64,000 nt of DNA from Flavobacteriaceae bacterium. GTDB lineage: Bacteria; Bacteroidota; Bacteroidia; Flavobacteriales; Flavobacteriaceae. The notes below the pieces were generated by a model. The model was given only the letters and a program-made list of their open reading frames with translations. It was not told the origin of the DNA and did not search any database. The DNA is taken from NCBI GenBank assembly GCA_013373635.1, contig JABXHN010000003.1, positions 248,001 through 312,000 on the forward strand, given 5' to 3'. Both the position numbers and the translations under genes were made by a program. This document shows positions 46,383-55,711 of the stretch, piece by piece. Positions within the stretch are counted from its first letter, which is position 1; each line of letters opens with the position of its first letter.

Positions 46383-47284
46383 TACAAAAAACACTCATAT
46401 CTGTTGTGGGACCCACGGCAATTGGTAAGACAGCTCTTGCGGTTGGTTTAGCAAACGCATATGATACTGAAATCATATCTGCAGACTCAAGACAATTTTA
46501 CAAAGAAATGAGCATAGGAACTGCTGTTCCATCGAAAGAGGAACTCGCTGCAGCAAAACATCATTTTATTCAACACATCAGTATTTTTCAGGATTATTCA
46601 GTTGGTGATTTTGAAAAAGAAGCGCTTGTTTGCTTGGATGAATTATTTCAAAAAAAGGACGTAGTCGTTCTTGTTGGAGGAAGTGGGCTCTATGTGGATA
46701 CGCTGACTAAAGGATTGGATCAATTTCCAGAGGTTCCATCCGCTATTAAGGAATCGCTTCAAAAAGACTTCAATGAAAAGGGAATCACCTACTTGCAAAA
46801 TCTTTTAAAAGAAGTAGACCCTGTATATCACAATAAGGTTGATCTAGAGAACCCTATGCGTGTTTTAAGATCCCTAGAGGTCTCTTTGACGGAAAACAAG
46901 CCCTACTCCTCCTATATCGGTAACAACAAAAAAGAACGTCCTTTTAGAACAATCTATATCGGTATCGATGCTCCTAGAGCAATCGTCTACAAAAGAATTG
47001 AAGATCGAGTTGACATCATGATACAAGAAGGACTACTAGAAGAAGCCAAAGCTTTAGTAGAACACAAAAAATTAAACGCATTAAACACTGTTGGATATAA
47101 GGAATTGTTTTCTTATTTCGACAAGGAGTGTGATTTAGAAACAGCAATTAGCGAAATAAAGAAAAATACCAGAAGGTTTGCCAAAAGACAAGGAACCTGG
47201 TTTAGAAAAAACCAGGATATCCATTGGGTTTCATGGGATAAAGCCTTAGAACAAGCTCTAGAGCTACTAAAAAATGAAATCTAA
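46379..47284 (+). CDS. miaA: tRNA dimethylallyltransferase
   Basis: 301 aa. P-loop GPTAIGKTALAV near the N-terminus, then SADSRQFYKEMSIGTA, VGGSGLYVDTLTKG and TVGYKELFSYFD. MiaA adds an isopentenyl group to A37 of tRNAs reading UNN codons. It ends the run that starts at 41984. Its stop abuts that of the convergent response regulator gene in TAATTA. Confidence 0.96.
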   Translation: MIQKTLISVVGPTAIGKTALAVGLANAYDTEIISADSRQFYKEMSIGTAVPSKEELAAAKHHFIQHISIFQDYSVGDFEKEALVCLDELFQKKDVVVLVGGSGLYVDTLTKGLDQFPEVPSAIKESLQKDFNEKGITYLQNLLKEVDPVYHNKVDLENPMRVLRSLEVSLTENKPYSSYIGNNKKERPFRTIYIGIDAPRAIVYKRIEDRVDIMIQEGLLEEAKALVEHKKLNALNTVGYKELFSYFDKECDLETAISEIKKNTRRFAKRQGTWFRKNQDIHWVSWDKALEQALELLKNEI

Positions 47285-47995
47285 TTACTCCTCTTTTTTG
47301 ACAACCAATCTAAATCCTTCTCCGTGAATATTTAAAATAGAAACATTCGGATCCAATTTTAAATACTTTCTGAGTTTTGCGATATACACATCCATCGATC
47401 TAGAAGTAAAGTAATTGTCATCTCTCCATATTTTGGTCAATGCTAATTCTCTTGGCATTAAATCGTTTTCATAGATCGCCAAAAGACGTAACAATTCGTT
47501 TTCCTTTGGAGAGAGCTTAATAGGTTCCTGATCTTGAAAGGTTAAGAATCGAAGTTTAGAATTTAGGTGAAACTCTCCTATCACAAACTCAAATTGATTG
47601 CTATCGGTAGTAATTGCAGAAGATTTACGCTGTAAAATAGCTTTGAGTTTCATCAGTAAAACCTCAGAGTCAAAAGGTTTGTTTAAATAATCATCCGCTC
47701 CAGCCTTATAACCTTTTAACACATCTTCTTTCATGGTCTTAGCAGTCAGAAAAACAATCGGAATATGTTCGTCTTTTTCTCGAATCTCTTTAGCTAACGT
47801 AAATCCATCCTTATAAGGCATCATTACATCTAAAATACAGATGTCGAAATTTTCCTTTTTAAACTTTTCAAAACCTTCCATTCCGTTTTTAGCTAAAACG
47901 ACATCGAAATCGTTCATACTCAAATAATCTCTGAGAATGCTTCCAAAGTTGGGATCATCCTCTACTAAAAGTATTTTCTTGTTTACTGTTTCCAT
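47285..47995 (-). CDS. OmpR/PhoB-family response regulator
   Basis: 236 aa. The receiver domain has the acidic pair in LLVEDDPNF, the phospho-Asp in CILDVMMPYKDG (near 55), Thr in VFLTAK and Lys in LNKPF. The C-terminal winged helix has LSPKENELLRLLA and YIAKLRKYLKLDP. Partner is the kinase gene four bases upstream. It is similar to the RprY type of Bacteroidota. Targets are unknown. Confidence 0.92.
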   Translation of the reverse strand: METVNKKILLVEDDPNFGSILRDYLSMNDFDVVLAKNGMEGFEKFKKENFDICILDVMMPYKDGFTLAKEIREKDEHIPIVFLTAKTMKEDVLKGYKAGADDYLNKPFDSEVLLMKLKAILQRKSSAITTDSNQFEFVIGEFHLNSKLRFLTFQDQEPIKLSPKENELLRLLAIYENDLMPRELALTKIWRDDNYFTSRSMDVYIAKLRKYLKLDPNVSILNIHGEGFRLVVKKEE

Positions 47996-47999
47996 GATA

Positions 48000-49583
48000 T
48001 TATTTTTTGAAGGGTAAGTGTATATAAAATGTACTTCCTTTGCCTACTTCACTCTCTGCGTATACAGTTCCTTTATGAAGCTCGACAATCTTTTTCACAT
48101 AGGCCAATCCTAAACCATGACCTTTGATATTGTGAATGTTTCCAGTGGGTTCTCTATAAAATTTATCAAAGACCTGTTTGAGTACTTGTTTACTCATACC
48201 AGCTCCATGATCTTGTATCGCAATCTCAATTTGATTGTTTTTCTCTCGTGTATATACATCGATTATAGGAACCTCAGGTGAATACTTTGAGGCATTTTCT
48301 AAAATATTGACAATCACATTGGTCATATGCATTTCACTGGCCATCAACTCAGTGTTCTTAAGGTCAAAATGAGTTGTAATTGAACCTTTTCGATCGCTAA
48401 CAATAAGATTTACATGAGCAATGGCATCTTCGATAATCTCGTGAATATCGACCTCTTCCATCTTGATATCCAATTCATTTTTATCCAATTTTGAAATTTG
48501 AAGAACATTCTCTACTTGAGCGTGCATTCTATTATTTTCGTCTCGAATCATATTGGCATATCGAATAATCTTTTCTTGATCTGAATTGATTTTTGGATTC
48601 TTTATTGCCTCAACTGCTAAATTGATAGTCGCTATAGGGGTCTTGAATTCATGAGTCATATTATTGATAAAGTCCGATTTGATTTCAGATATTTTCTTTT
48701 GCTTAATCCACTGATAGACTGCAGATATAAATACAAACAGAATAATCGATCCAAAGAGGAAAGACAATAGGCTCATTCCAATAATGGACTTGATTAGGAA
48801 TGCATTTTTATTGGGGAAATGCAGATGTAATGTAAAGTCACTATTTCCATCGGCATCCATAAACATTGGAGCCTTATAGGTTGAATTTGGATTATAGACA
48901 AAACCATCAGATTTGATTCTAGTCGGTAGGTCTTTTGAATATATACCGTACTCAAAATCGAGATCCAAGCCACGTTCTTCAAATTCTTTTAAAAGTGCTA
49001 ATTCTAATTCTTGTTTTGAAATTCGCTTGTGAATAGGCACTAATCCAGCGTGTTGTCTAAAGAGTTCTTCAAACATGGCGCGATCGATAGCAGACATACG
49101 CCCCGACTCTGTATAGGTCTCAATAGGAGTAATCGTGTAATTATTCCCATCTAAACCAAAATCCTCCTTTAATGTAATTTTAGTCTGTTCACTTGAATAG
49201 CCTTTGAGAATAGAATCTAATCCCAATTGATTGTCAAAGAAATCAGAACCCATACTAAAATCCTTTTCGAGAACCTTATGTGAATAGAGATGTGTCTCTT
49301 TGGTGTTGAGATCTTGATCTAAAAAAATAATATTCTTAAAACGAGTTTCTTTTGGAGCTCCAATACTGTCCTCTGGAAGTGAAGAAAATTGATTGTAATA
49401 AGACACGATCTCTCTATTTGTAATCTTTTCAGAAACCTTGAGTAAGATTTCAGAGATCGATACTGCAAATTGATCTTCTTTTATGGCAATAGATCGCTTG
49501 ATCCAGTACCCCTGAACAATGAGTATTCCTATCAGAGAAAAACTCATCAAAATAACCAATGCTAAAAAATTGACTTTCTTCAT
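48000..49583 (-). CDS. Membrane sensor histidine kinase
   Basis: 527 aa. Two membrane helices (about 5-27 and 267-290) enclose a periplasmic sensor domain of some 240 residues with no recognised ligand pocket. The kinase core has the H-box MTHEFKTPIATINLA, N-box NILENASKYSP, and G-boxes DHGAGMS and GHGLGLAYV. It is paired with the response regulator. A long AT-rich inverted repeat lies just before its ATG. Confidence 0.92.
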   Translation of the reverse strand: MKKVNFLALVILMSFSLIGILIVQGYWIKRSIAIKEDQFAVSISEILLKVSEKITNREIVSYYNQFSSLPEDSIGAPKETRFKNIIFLDQDLNTKETHLYSHKVLEKDFSMGSDFFDNQLGLDSILKGYSSEQTKITLKEDFGLDGNNYTITPIETYTESGRMSAIDRAMFEELFRQHAGLVPIHKRISKQELELALLKEFEERGLDLDFEYGIYSKDLPTRIKSDGFVYNPNSTYKAPMFMDADGNSDFTLHLHFPNKNAFLIKSIIGMSLLSFLFGSIILFVFISAVYQWIKQKKISEIKSDFINNMTHEFKTPIATINLAVEAIKNPKINSDQEKIIRYANMIRDENNRMHAQVENVLQISKLDKNELDIKMEEVDIHEIIEDAIAHVNLIVSDRKGSITTHFDLKNTELMASEMHMTNVIVNILENASKYSPEVPIIDVYTREKNNQIEIAIQDHGAGMSKQVLKQVFDKFYREPTGNIHNIKGHGLGLAYVKKIVELHKGTVYAESEVGKGSTFYIHLPFKK

Positions 49584-49585
49584 TT

Positions 49586-49622
49586 GTTAACAAAATTAAA
49601 TATTTTAATTTAAATTGTTAAC
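49586..49622. repeat. AT-rich imperfect inverted repeat before the histidine kinase gene
   Basis: GTTAAC at 49586-49591 and again at 49617-49622, each flanked inwards by AA(A)TTAAA-like sequence, forms an imperfect inverted repeat of 37 bases. It ends two bases before the kinase ATG. It could be an operator for the two-component system or only AT-rich chance. Confidence 0.4.
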
Positions 49623-49671
49623 GATTAGGAAATATATTATTCATTAAGTTAAATTTTTAATGAATATATAT

Positions 49672-50247
49672 TTATTTAGTTAATTTATAATGAATGTCTT
49701 TACAAATCAATTCTAAATTTGCTAAATTATCGTTATTAATTATAAAATCTGATAAATTCTCATTTTTTGAAGTTTGCTCTTGAAGTGCAATTCGAGCTTT
49801 AACTTCAGTTTCTGTAGAATGATCCCTTTCCATCACTCTGTTTATACGAAGATCTAATGGCGCCTTCACTAAAATGATTTTATCAAAATAAGACGCTAGA
49901 TTTTTTTCAAAGATCAGCGCTGATTCATTGATTACATAGGGAGTTTTTTGTTTTGAAGCCCACTTTTGAAACTCTTCTCGAACTCTAGGATGCAAAATTG
50001 CCTCTAAAGAATTTCGCTTTTTTGAATCCCCAAACAATTGATCTGCAATATGTTTTTTGTTGAGTTGATTTGAATCATAAGATTCCTCTCCAAATAATTC
50101 TATAACATGAGTTTTGATCTGTGGATCGAACATCAAGGCCTTCGACTCAGTATCTGAATAAAATACAGGGATACCAAAAGATTCAAAGATCTTTGCCACA
50201 GTAGTTTTACCCACGCCAATACCTCCTGTTAATCCAATTTTCAACAT
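49672..50247 (-). CDS. coaE: Dephospho-CoA kinase
   Basis: 191 aa P-loop kinase. GLTGGIGVGKTTVAKIF is at the N-terminus, the substrate-binding region is VFYSDTESKALMF, then LHPRVREEF and LIFEKNL. It phosphorylates dephospho-CoA, the last step of CoA synthesis; coaBC lies 6 kb away in the same orientation. It is one base downstream of the YbbR-like gene. Confidence 0.94.
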   Translation of the reverse strand: MLKIGLTGGIGVGKTTVAKIFESFGIPVFYSDTESKALMFDPQIKTHVIELFGEESYDSNQLNKKHIADQLFGDSKKRNSLEAILHPRVREEFQKWASKQKTPYVINESALIFEKNLASYFDKIILVKAPLDLRINRVMERDHSTETEVKARIALQEQTSKNENLSDFIINNDNLANLELICKDIHYKLTK

Positions 50248-50248
50248 C

Positions 50249-51196
50249 TTATCTAAGTATGTACTCCACCTGTTTTTCCAATAGAAAAGCTGATCGAATT
50301 TTTGGGTTATTGACCTTCAAATGAAGTTCAAGTACTTCACTATTGTTTTCCATTGCTTTCTGAGCATCGACAAAAACCTTAAAATCACTCTTGTCAAGCT
50401 CTTTTAAATCTTTCACCAATGCATAAGCCACAAGACGCACTCTAGATGGAAAGGTTTTTAATATTAAACTATCACTGCTGTTAATTTGCTGTATATCCAA
50501 TTCGTAATAGCGATCCATATAGCGTGCCACTGATGCGTTCAAAGTCACTGATTCTTGAGAGAGCTTTAAATTAAAAGCGTCCTGAGGAATTTCAAGTTGT
50601 AATTCTGAAGTCACATCTTTGTCCACTTTATTTAAGCGAGTATAAATAGTGTTTATTGAACAGTACTTTTTGAGCTCCTCTTCTGATCCACTAATTACTA
50701 TAGAATCTGGCTCAACACTAATTTGATCAATGATATAATCTGGCATCAACCTGAAATTTACCAAGGCATTTACAGGAACCTTTTTTGATTTTAATTCAAA
50801 TAGACTGATGTTTAAATCAGAGGTGTTTACTGACAAAAATTCTAAGTGAGCTGGTAATTGAGATTTAATTTGATTGATTAAATTCTCTGTCGACATATGG
50901 TAGATACCACTCTTAGACTCCAGATTCCCCATGGATAGCGCTATATGGTATTTGTTTATTTGAGATCGCATCAGTGCAAAACCCTTAGCCCGAACCTTTA
51001 CAGTGATTGTTTTAGGATTGTTAATAGCTGAAAACAAATTTGAAGGAACCTCTACATATGCTACTTTGAGCTGAATATCCGATTGATAAACCTCTGAGAG
51101 TCTTCCAAAAAACCACACTGAGAACGATATCGCCAGAAAGACTAAGAAATACTTAAACTTCCTACTATTGATATTTTTATATATGCTCTTTACCAT
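50249..51196 (-). CDS. YbbR-like (CdaR-type) membrane-anchored protein
   Basis: 315 aa. One N-terminal membrane helix (FKYFLVFLAISFSVWFFGRL) is followed by extracytoplasmic beta-rich repeats of the YbbR type (KKVPVNALVNFRLMPDYIIDQISVEPDSIVISG). In Firmicutes YbbR/CdaR controls diadenylate cyclase; no such gene is adjacent here, so the role is open. It sits between the glycosyltransferase and coaE with gaps of 3 and 1 bases. Confidence 0.82.
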   Translation of the reverse strand: MVKSIYKNINSRKFKYFLVFLAISFSVWFFGRLSEVYQSDIQLKVAYVEVPSNLFSAINNPKTITVKVRAKGFALMRSQINKYHIALSMGNLESKSGIYHMSTENLINQIKSQLPAHLEFLSVNTSDLNISLFELKSKKVPVNALVNFRLMPDYIIDQISVEPDSIVISGSEEELKKYCSINTIYTRLNKVDKDVTSELQLEIPQDAFNLKLSQESVTLNASVARYMDRYYELDIQQINSSDSLILKTFPSRVRLVAYALVKDLKELDKSDFKVFVDAQKAMENNSEVLELHLKVNNPKIRSAFLLEKQVEYILR

Positions 51197-51199
51197 GAG

Positions 51200-52195
51200 T
51201 TAGTTCTTAAAAAACAAATTTGGAAAAAGCTCCTCGGCCTCTTTTTTAGTACAACACATCCTAATGGAAGTATTCAAATACCCCAATCCATAGGCAGCGT
51301 ACATGATTAGTACTGCTCCAATAGACATCAAAGCTATCAAAGGATTGGTCGTTTTGACACTTGCGTGTATAAAAATAAGAAAAACATAGGTCACATACAC
51401 ATACAACAACTGCTCATATCCCAATAAAAACAATACAAATGACAAAAGGAATCCTAATGTAAACAACAGAGGCAACCAATAGATAAAGGTTGCTTTTCGT
51501 TGATGCCAACGATTTAATATAGGTCTAGTTGAACCAAATTTAAAAAGCTGCTTAAAGAACAACTTCCAGCTAATTCTCCTTTTATGAAACACATAAGAAT
51601 CTTTAAATAGCTGAGACTTAAAACCCAATTTCCAAAGCCTTAATGTTAAATCAGGATCCTCACCAGGATGAATATTTGAAAAACCTCCACTAGCCTTGAA
51701 AGCTTTTTTGGAGATTCCCATATTAAAACTTCTAGGCTGAAATCTCTTTGAGATAGCTCCTCTAATACCAGCAGTCGTCAATACAGAAGTCATTGCGTAA
51801 TCAATCGCTTTCTGAAGAGCGCTAAAACTAGAATGCGCCTTATCAGGACCTCCAAAAAAATCAACGTCAGATTCTTTTAAGGATTGATGAATGGATTCAA
51901 TATAATTTTTGGGCAGAATGCAATCAGAATCTAGAATGATATAATAAGTTCCTTTTGCACGACTCATTCCATAATTTCTAGAATCTCCTGGACCAGAATT
52001 TGGCTTTTCAAAATAGCTAATCGCTAATCGATCTTTATAAGACCCTACAACCTCTTTAGAAGACAGACTAGATCCATCTTCAACAATCACTACTTCATCT
52101 GGCAATACTGTCTGATAAGTCAAAGACTCTAAGAGCTCTCGAATTTCATCAGGCCTGTTGTAAACTGGAATTACCAAAGAAAGAGTTACTGCCAT
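51200..52195 (-). CDS. Family 2 glycosyltransferase, membrane-bound
   Basis: 331 aa from the ATG at 52193-52195; a TTG three codons earlier is not needed. The GT-A fold begins SLVIPVYNRPDEIRELLES, with VIVEDGSS, the metal-binding ILDSDCILP, and GEDPDLTLRLWKLG. Two to three membrane helices close the protein (about 225-310). It transfers a sugar to an unknown acceptor, perhaps a lipid. It starts just after the fabI terminator. Confidence 0.85.
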   Translation of the reverse strand: MAVTLSLVIPVYNRPDEIRELLESLTYQTVLPDEVVIVEDGSSLSSKEVVGSYKDRLAISYFEKPNSGPGDSRNYGMSRAKGTYYIILDSDCILPKNYIESIHQSLKESDVDFFGGPDKAHSSFSALQKAIDYAMTSVLTTAGIRGAISKRFQPRSFNMGISKKAFKASGGFSNIHPGEDPDLTLRLWKLGFKSQLFKDSYVFHKRRISWKLFFKQLFKFGSTRPILNRWHQRKATFIYWLPLLFTLGFLLSFVLFLLGYEQLLYVYVTYVFLIFIHASVKTTNPLIALMSIGAVLIMYAAYGLGYLNTSIRMCCTKKEAEELFPNLFFKN

Positions 52196-52205
52196 AGCTA
52201 CCAAT

Positions 52206-52232
52206 TAAAAAGCCACCCTAATGGATGGCTTT
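52206..52232 (-). terminator. Intrinsic terminator of fabI
   Basis: On the minus strand AAAGCCATCC, loop ATTA, GGGTGGCTTT (10 bp with one G-T pair), then TT. It separates fabI from the glycosyltransferase operon. Confidence 0.82.
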
Positions 52233-52252
52233 ATATGATTTATCAAATATAA

Positions 52253-53065
52253 TTATTTAGTAAACATTTCAACCACCTCTTGGCTTACTCCCGTATTAGA
52301 GAATCCTCCATCGTGGAATAAGTTTTGCATGGTTACTTTTCTGGTTAAATCAGAGAATAAACTCACTGTATAGTCAGCACAATCCAATGCGGAAGCATTA
52401 CCAAGTGGAGACATTTTCTCAGCATAAGAAATAAATCCATCGAAACCTTTAACTCCTTGTCCAGCAGTCGTAGGTGTTGGAGATTGTGAAATTGTATTCA
52501 CTCTTACTCCTTTTTCTTTTCCAAAGAAATAACCAAATGAACGTGCAACTGATTCTAAATAAGCTTTATTATCAGCCATATCGTTATAATCAGGGAAGGT
52601 TCTTTGAGCTGCCATATACGTTAAAGCAACAATAGATCCTCCTTCGTTCATCGCATCAGCTTTGTACAAAGACTTCATCACCTTATGAAAAGAAAGAGCA
52701 GAGACATCCCATCCTTTGGTTGTGAAATCATAATTTTCATCCGTATAAGCTTTACCTTTTCTCACGTTTACGGACATACCGATCGAGTGAAGAACAAAAT
52801 CGAGCTTACCTCCTAAAATTTTAGTAGCCTCAGTAATCAAATTGTCTAAATCCTCTTCACTAGTAGCATCCGCTGGTATGATTTGAGAACCTGTTTTTTC
52901 AGCTAGCTCATTGATTGTCCCCATTCGCATTGCAATTGGAGCATTGGTCAAAACAAACGTACCTCCTTCTTCGTGTACGCGTTCAGCTGTTTTCCAAGCA
53001 ATTGAATTGGAGTCTAAAGCACCAAAGATGATTCCTCTTTTTCCTTTTAATAAATTGTACGGCAT
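52253..53065 (-). CDS. fabI: Enoyl-[acyl-carrier-protein] reductase (NADH)
   Basis: 270 aa, SDR-like FabI. The start MPYNLLKGKRGIIFGALDSNSIAWK has the FabI nucleotide-binding pattern, LHSIGMS follows, and the catalytic YNDMADNK is a Tyr-x6-Lys. It reduces enoyl-ACP in fatty acid elongation and is the target of triclosan-type inhibitors in other bacteria. It has its own promoter box, inside the spacer to recN, and its own terminator. Confidence 0.93.
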   Translation of the reverse strand: MPYNLLKGKRGIIFGALDSNSIAWKTAERVHEEGGTFVLTNAPIAMRMGTINELAEKTGSQIIPADATSEEDLDNLITEATKILGGKLDFVLHSIGMSVNVRKGKAYTDENYDFTTKGWDVSALSFHKVMKSLYKADAMNEGGSIVALTYMAAQRTFPDYNDMADNKAYLESVARSFGYFFGKEKGVRVNTISQSPTPTTAGQGVKGFDGFISYAEKMSPLGNASALDCADYTVSLFSDLTRKVTMQNLFHDGGFSNTGVSQEVVEMFTK

Positions 53066-53093
53066 TATAAGTGTGTTTAATTATTTTAGATTA

Positions 53094-53101
53094 CAAAGAT
53101 A
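53094..53101 (-). promoter_or_regulatory. -7 promoter box of fabI
   Basis: TATCTTTG on the minus strand, exact TAnnTTTG match; predicted leader about 24 bases. A TTTG lies 15 bases upstream, shorter than the usual spacing. Confidence 0.5.
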
Positions 53102-53107
53102 TTAATT

Positions 53108-54763
53108 TTAGCTATGCAAAAGTTGTTTTGCGTGCTCTTGTGCTGAAGCAGAAAAGTTTTTGCCATCGAGCATTTGAGCAATTTCTTCTATTCGCTGCTG
53201 ATCAGTCAACTTGACAATACCTGTTTGAGCCTTTATACCATCATCATCTTTATACACTTTGTAGTGATTTTTACCCTTTGCAGCCACCTGTGGTAAGTGG
53301 GTGATAGAAAACACTTGAATACTCTGAGATAATCGTTCCATAATATCAGCCATCTTATTGGATATTTCACCTGAAACACCTGAATCAATTTCATCGAATA
53401 AGATACTTGAGAGTTCAATATAGGGAGCTAAAACCGCCTTAATAGAGAGCATAATTCTAGAAAGTTCTCCTCCCGAAGCTATTTTTTTCAAAGATCCGAA
53501 GGCCGTTCCACTATTGGCTGAAAACATAAATTCCAACTGATTAATACCCAAATCGTTTAAATCAGGACTTTTACTCAAAACAATTTGAAAACGCGCATTT
53601 GGCATCCCGAGCTGCTTGAGGTTGTCAACCAAAGCCTCTTCCAAGGGTTGAATTGTTGCATCCCTACCTTGGTGTAGTTTCTCACCTATTGAAAGCAACT
53701 GCTGATAAAGTTCCTCAGTTGTTTTCTCAAGTGAACTGATACGATCTTGATCTTCTTGAAAACTCATTTCCTGATTTGCTAATGAATCTTTAACCGCTAT
53801 GAGTTCTTCAACAGAAGAAACTTGATGTTTGTGTTCTAAATTATAGAGTTTTTGAAGAGCAGCATCTACCTCTTCCAAGAGACCTGGATTGATTTCAACA
53901 ACATCTTGTTGATTTTCAATCTCTACACGAATGTCATTGAGCTCAATTAAAACCGACTCAATACGATCAAATAACTGCTGATAGGTCGATCCATAGGTAC
54001 TCAATTTTGAAATCGATTGACGAAGTGAAGTCAACTGATCGATGAGACCGTATTGATCTTGATTAAGCAGCGAATGGGACTCTGATAATTGCTCGATGAT
54101 CGAAGCAGCATTCGAAAGCTCTGATTGCTGTTCTTCTAATTCTTCTTTAAGTCCAATTCTCAATTGAGCTTCTTCGAGCTCTTCCCATAAAAACTGCTGA
54201 TAATCTCTAGCCTTAATACGCTCTGATTGCTGATGTTCTAACTCCTCTAACAATTTAAGATCCTCTCTATAGCACTTGAGAAGCTTTCGATACTCTTCCA
54301 AAAGATCACTTTGACCAGCAAAACCGTCTAAGATGGCCATTTGATGTTTTTGACTAAAGAGATCAAGGGTTTGATGTTGTGCGTGAATATCGATCAGCAT
54401 TCCTCCTAATTGAGCTAGTAGTTCCAATCGCACTGGAGTGTCATTGATAAATGCTCTAGATTTTCCAGAAGGAGTTAGCTCTCTTCGAAGTCTTAATTGA
54501 GAATCCCAATCCAATTCTTCAACATCAAAAAACTCTTTAATAGCAGTTGAATTCGATTCAAATACCACCTCTACAATACATTTCTTATCTGGATTATTGA
54601 TGTGTTTTAAATCAGCTCTTTTTCCCAAAGCCAATGACATGCCTCCTAACAAAATTGACTTACCTGCTCCAGTTTCACCCGTAATCACATTAAATCCAGA
54701 TTCAAACTCCATATGAAGCGTCTCAATTAATGCGTAATTTGATATGTAGAGTTCTTTGATCAA
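53108..54763 (-). CDS. recN: DNA repair protein RecN
   Basis: 551 aa SMC-like ATPase from a TTG at 54761-54763 (no ATG fits the conserved start ELYISNYALIETL). Walker A GETGAGKSILLGG is near residue 31, a coiled coil occupies about 155-365, and the signature/Walker B region reads ASGGELSRIMLSIK and ILFDEIDSGVSG. It helps double-strand break repair. It is the last gene of the bamD-rpoZ-coaBC-DUF4835-recN series; 57 bases separate it from DUF4835. Confidence 0.94.
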   Translation of the reverse strand: MIKELYISNYALIETLHMEFESGFNVITGETGAGKSILLGGMSLALGKRADLKHINNPDKKCIVEVVFESNSTAIKEFFDVEELDWDSQLRLRRELTPSGKSRAFINDTPVRLELLAQLGGMLIDIHAQHQTLDLFSQKHQMAILDGFAGQSDLLEEYRKLLKCYREDLKLLEELEHQQSERIKARDYQQFLWEELEEAQLRIGLKEELEEQQSELSNAASIIEQLSESHSLLNQDQYGLIDQLTSLRQSISKLSTYGSTYQQLFDRIESVLIELNDIRVEIENQQDVVEINPGLLEEVDAALQKLYNLEHKHQVSSVEELIAVKDSLANQEMSFQEDQDRISSLEKTTEELYQQLLSIGEKLHQGRDATIQPLEEALVDNLKQLGMPNARFQIVLSKSPDLNDLGINQLEFMFSANSGTAFGSLKKIASGGELSRIMLSIKAVLAPYIELSSILFDEIDSGVSGEISNKMADIMERLSQSIQVFSITHLPQVAAKGKNHYKVYKDDDGIKAQTGIVKLTDQQRIEEIAQMLDGKNFSASAQEHAKQLLHS

Positions 54764-54820
54764 TGTTACTGATTTAGGATAAAGATAGGAGTTAATTCAA
54801 TGATTCAAAAAGCTTGGCGA

Positions 54821-55711
54821 TTATTTGATCGTATTCCAAGAATTCGAAAAAATAGGAGCCATTGCTACTAAGTTAGATTTTAGCGTTTTAGTCTTTACCT
54901 CTGGGCCTTGAGAAAAAATTGAAGTGATTTCTTGAGATTTTGCATCAAAGAACATTTTGATCAGTGTCGACGATGAATCTCTATTGTATATCGAACTAAG
55001 CCTATTAATAGCTTGAGCTATAACAGTTTTGGAGTTTAGGGCATTTTCTACCATCATATCCAATCCGAGTCGATGGTATTCGTAAAGTGCCAATCTAAAA
55101 TCTGAGTAGGTGTTTGATAAAATGTCTTGAGCAAATCTCGTTCTCGAAGTTCCTGTCGAAGATGAACTCCAACCAGAAAAATTCGAAGATCTGGCCAAAT
55201 CAGCTATGTTTTGAGCTTCATTATAGAATGTAGTACCCCCCTTTTGAGCAAAACTATCCGAATCCAAGCCTAACATAAAGTAGATATAGTATGAAAATAC
55301 AGCTACCAAATTACTATCTAGACTGTTCTTATTGAGTACAAGTGGTGTGAAAGCCGTATAGTTAAACGAAACTTCATTGTCTTTGACCATCAACACAGGA
55401 GATTGATAGATGGCGTCGTAAACAGGCCTAGAATACTGTATCTGTAAACTCGCTTTAAAGTTATTGTTTTCGTATTCGCTAATGCTGAGATAGAAATTCG
55501 CTTTGATTTTCTCCATCGCATTCAAACGACGAGAGGTCCAATTGGTTGAATTGACAAATTCGTTGAGTGATTTTCCTAACTCATCAAACACTTGTCGGTT
55601 TGATTGACCTATCCTTGAAGCATCGACAGTAACTCTTGCACTGATATCCTGTGCTTGAGTCGTCAGGAGTGTGAAAAATACTAATAAACTAAACCAGATC
55701 GATTTATTCAT
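54821..55711 (-). CDS. DUF4835 family secreted protein
   Basis: 296 aa from the ATG at 55709-55711, giving the signal peptide MNKSIWFSLLVFFTLLTTQAQ. The mature protein has features I know from DUF4835 of Bacteroidota: FDELGKSLNEFVNSTNWTSRR near the N-terminus, SRPVYDAIYQSPVL and YIYFMLGLDSDSF. Function is unknown; the constant place between coaBC and recN suggests an envelope role. It overlaps the coaBC stop by 8 bases. Confidence 0.87.
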   Translation of the reverse strand: MNKSIWFSLLVFFTLLTTQAQDISARVTVDASRIGQSNRQVFDELGKSLNEFVNSTNWTSRRLNAMEKIKANFYLSISEYENNNFKASLQIQYSRPVYDAIYQSPVLMVKDNEVSFNYTAFTPLVLNKNSLDSNLVAVFSYYIYFMLGLDSDSFAQKGGTTFYNEAQNIADLARSSNFSGWSSSSTGTSRTRFAQDILSNTYSDFRLALYEYHRLGLDMMVENALNSKTVIAQAINRLSSIYNRDSSSTLIKMFFDAKSQEITSIFSQGPEVKTKTLKSNLVAMAPIFSNSWNTIK

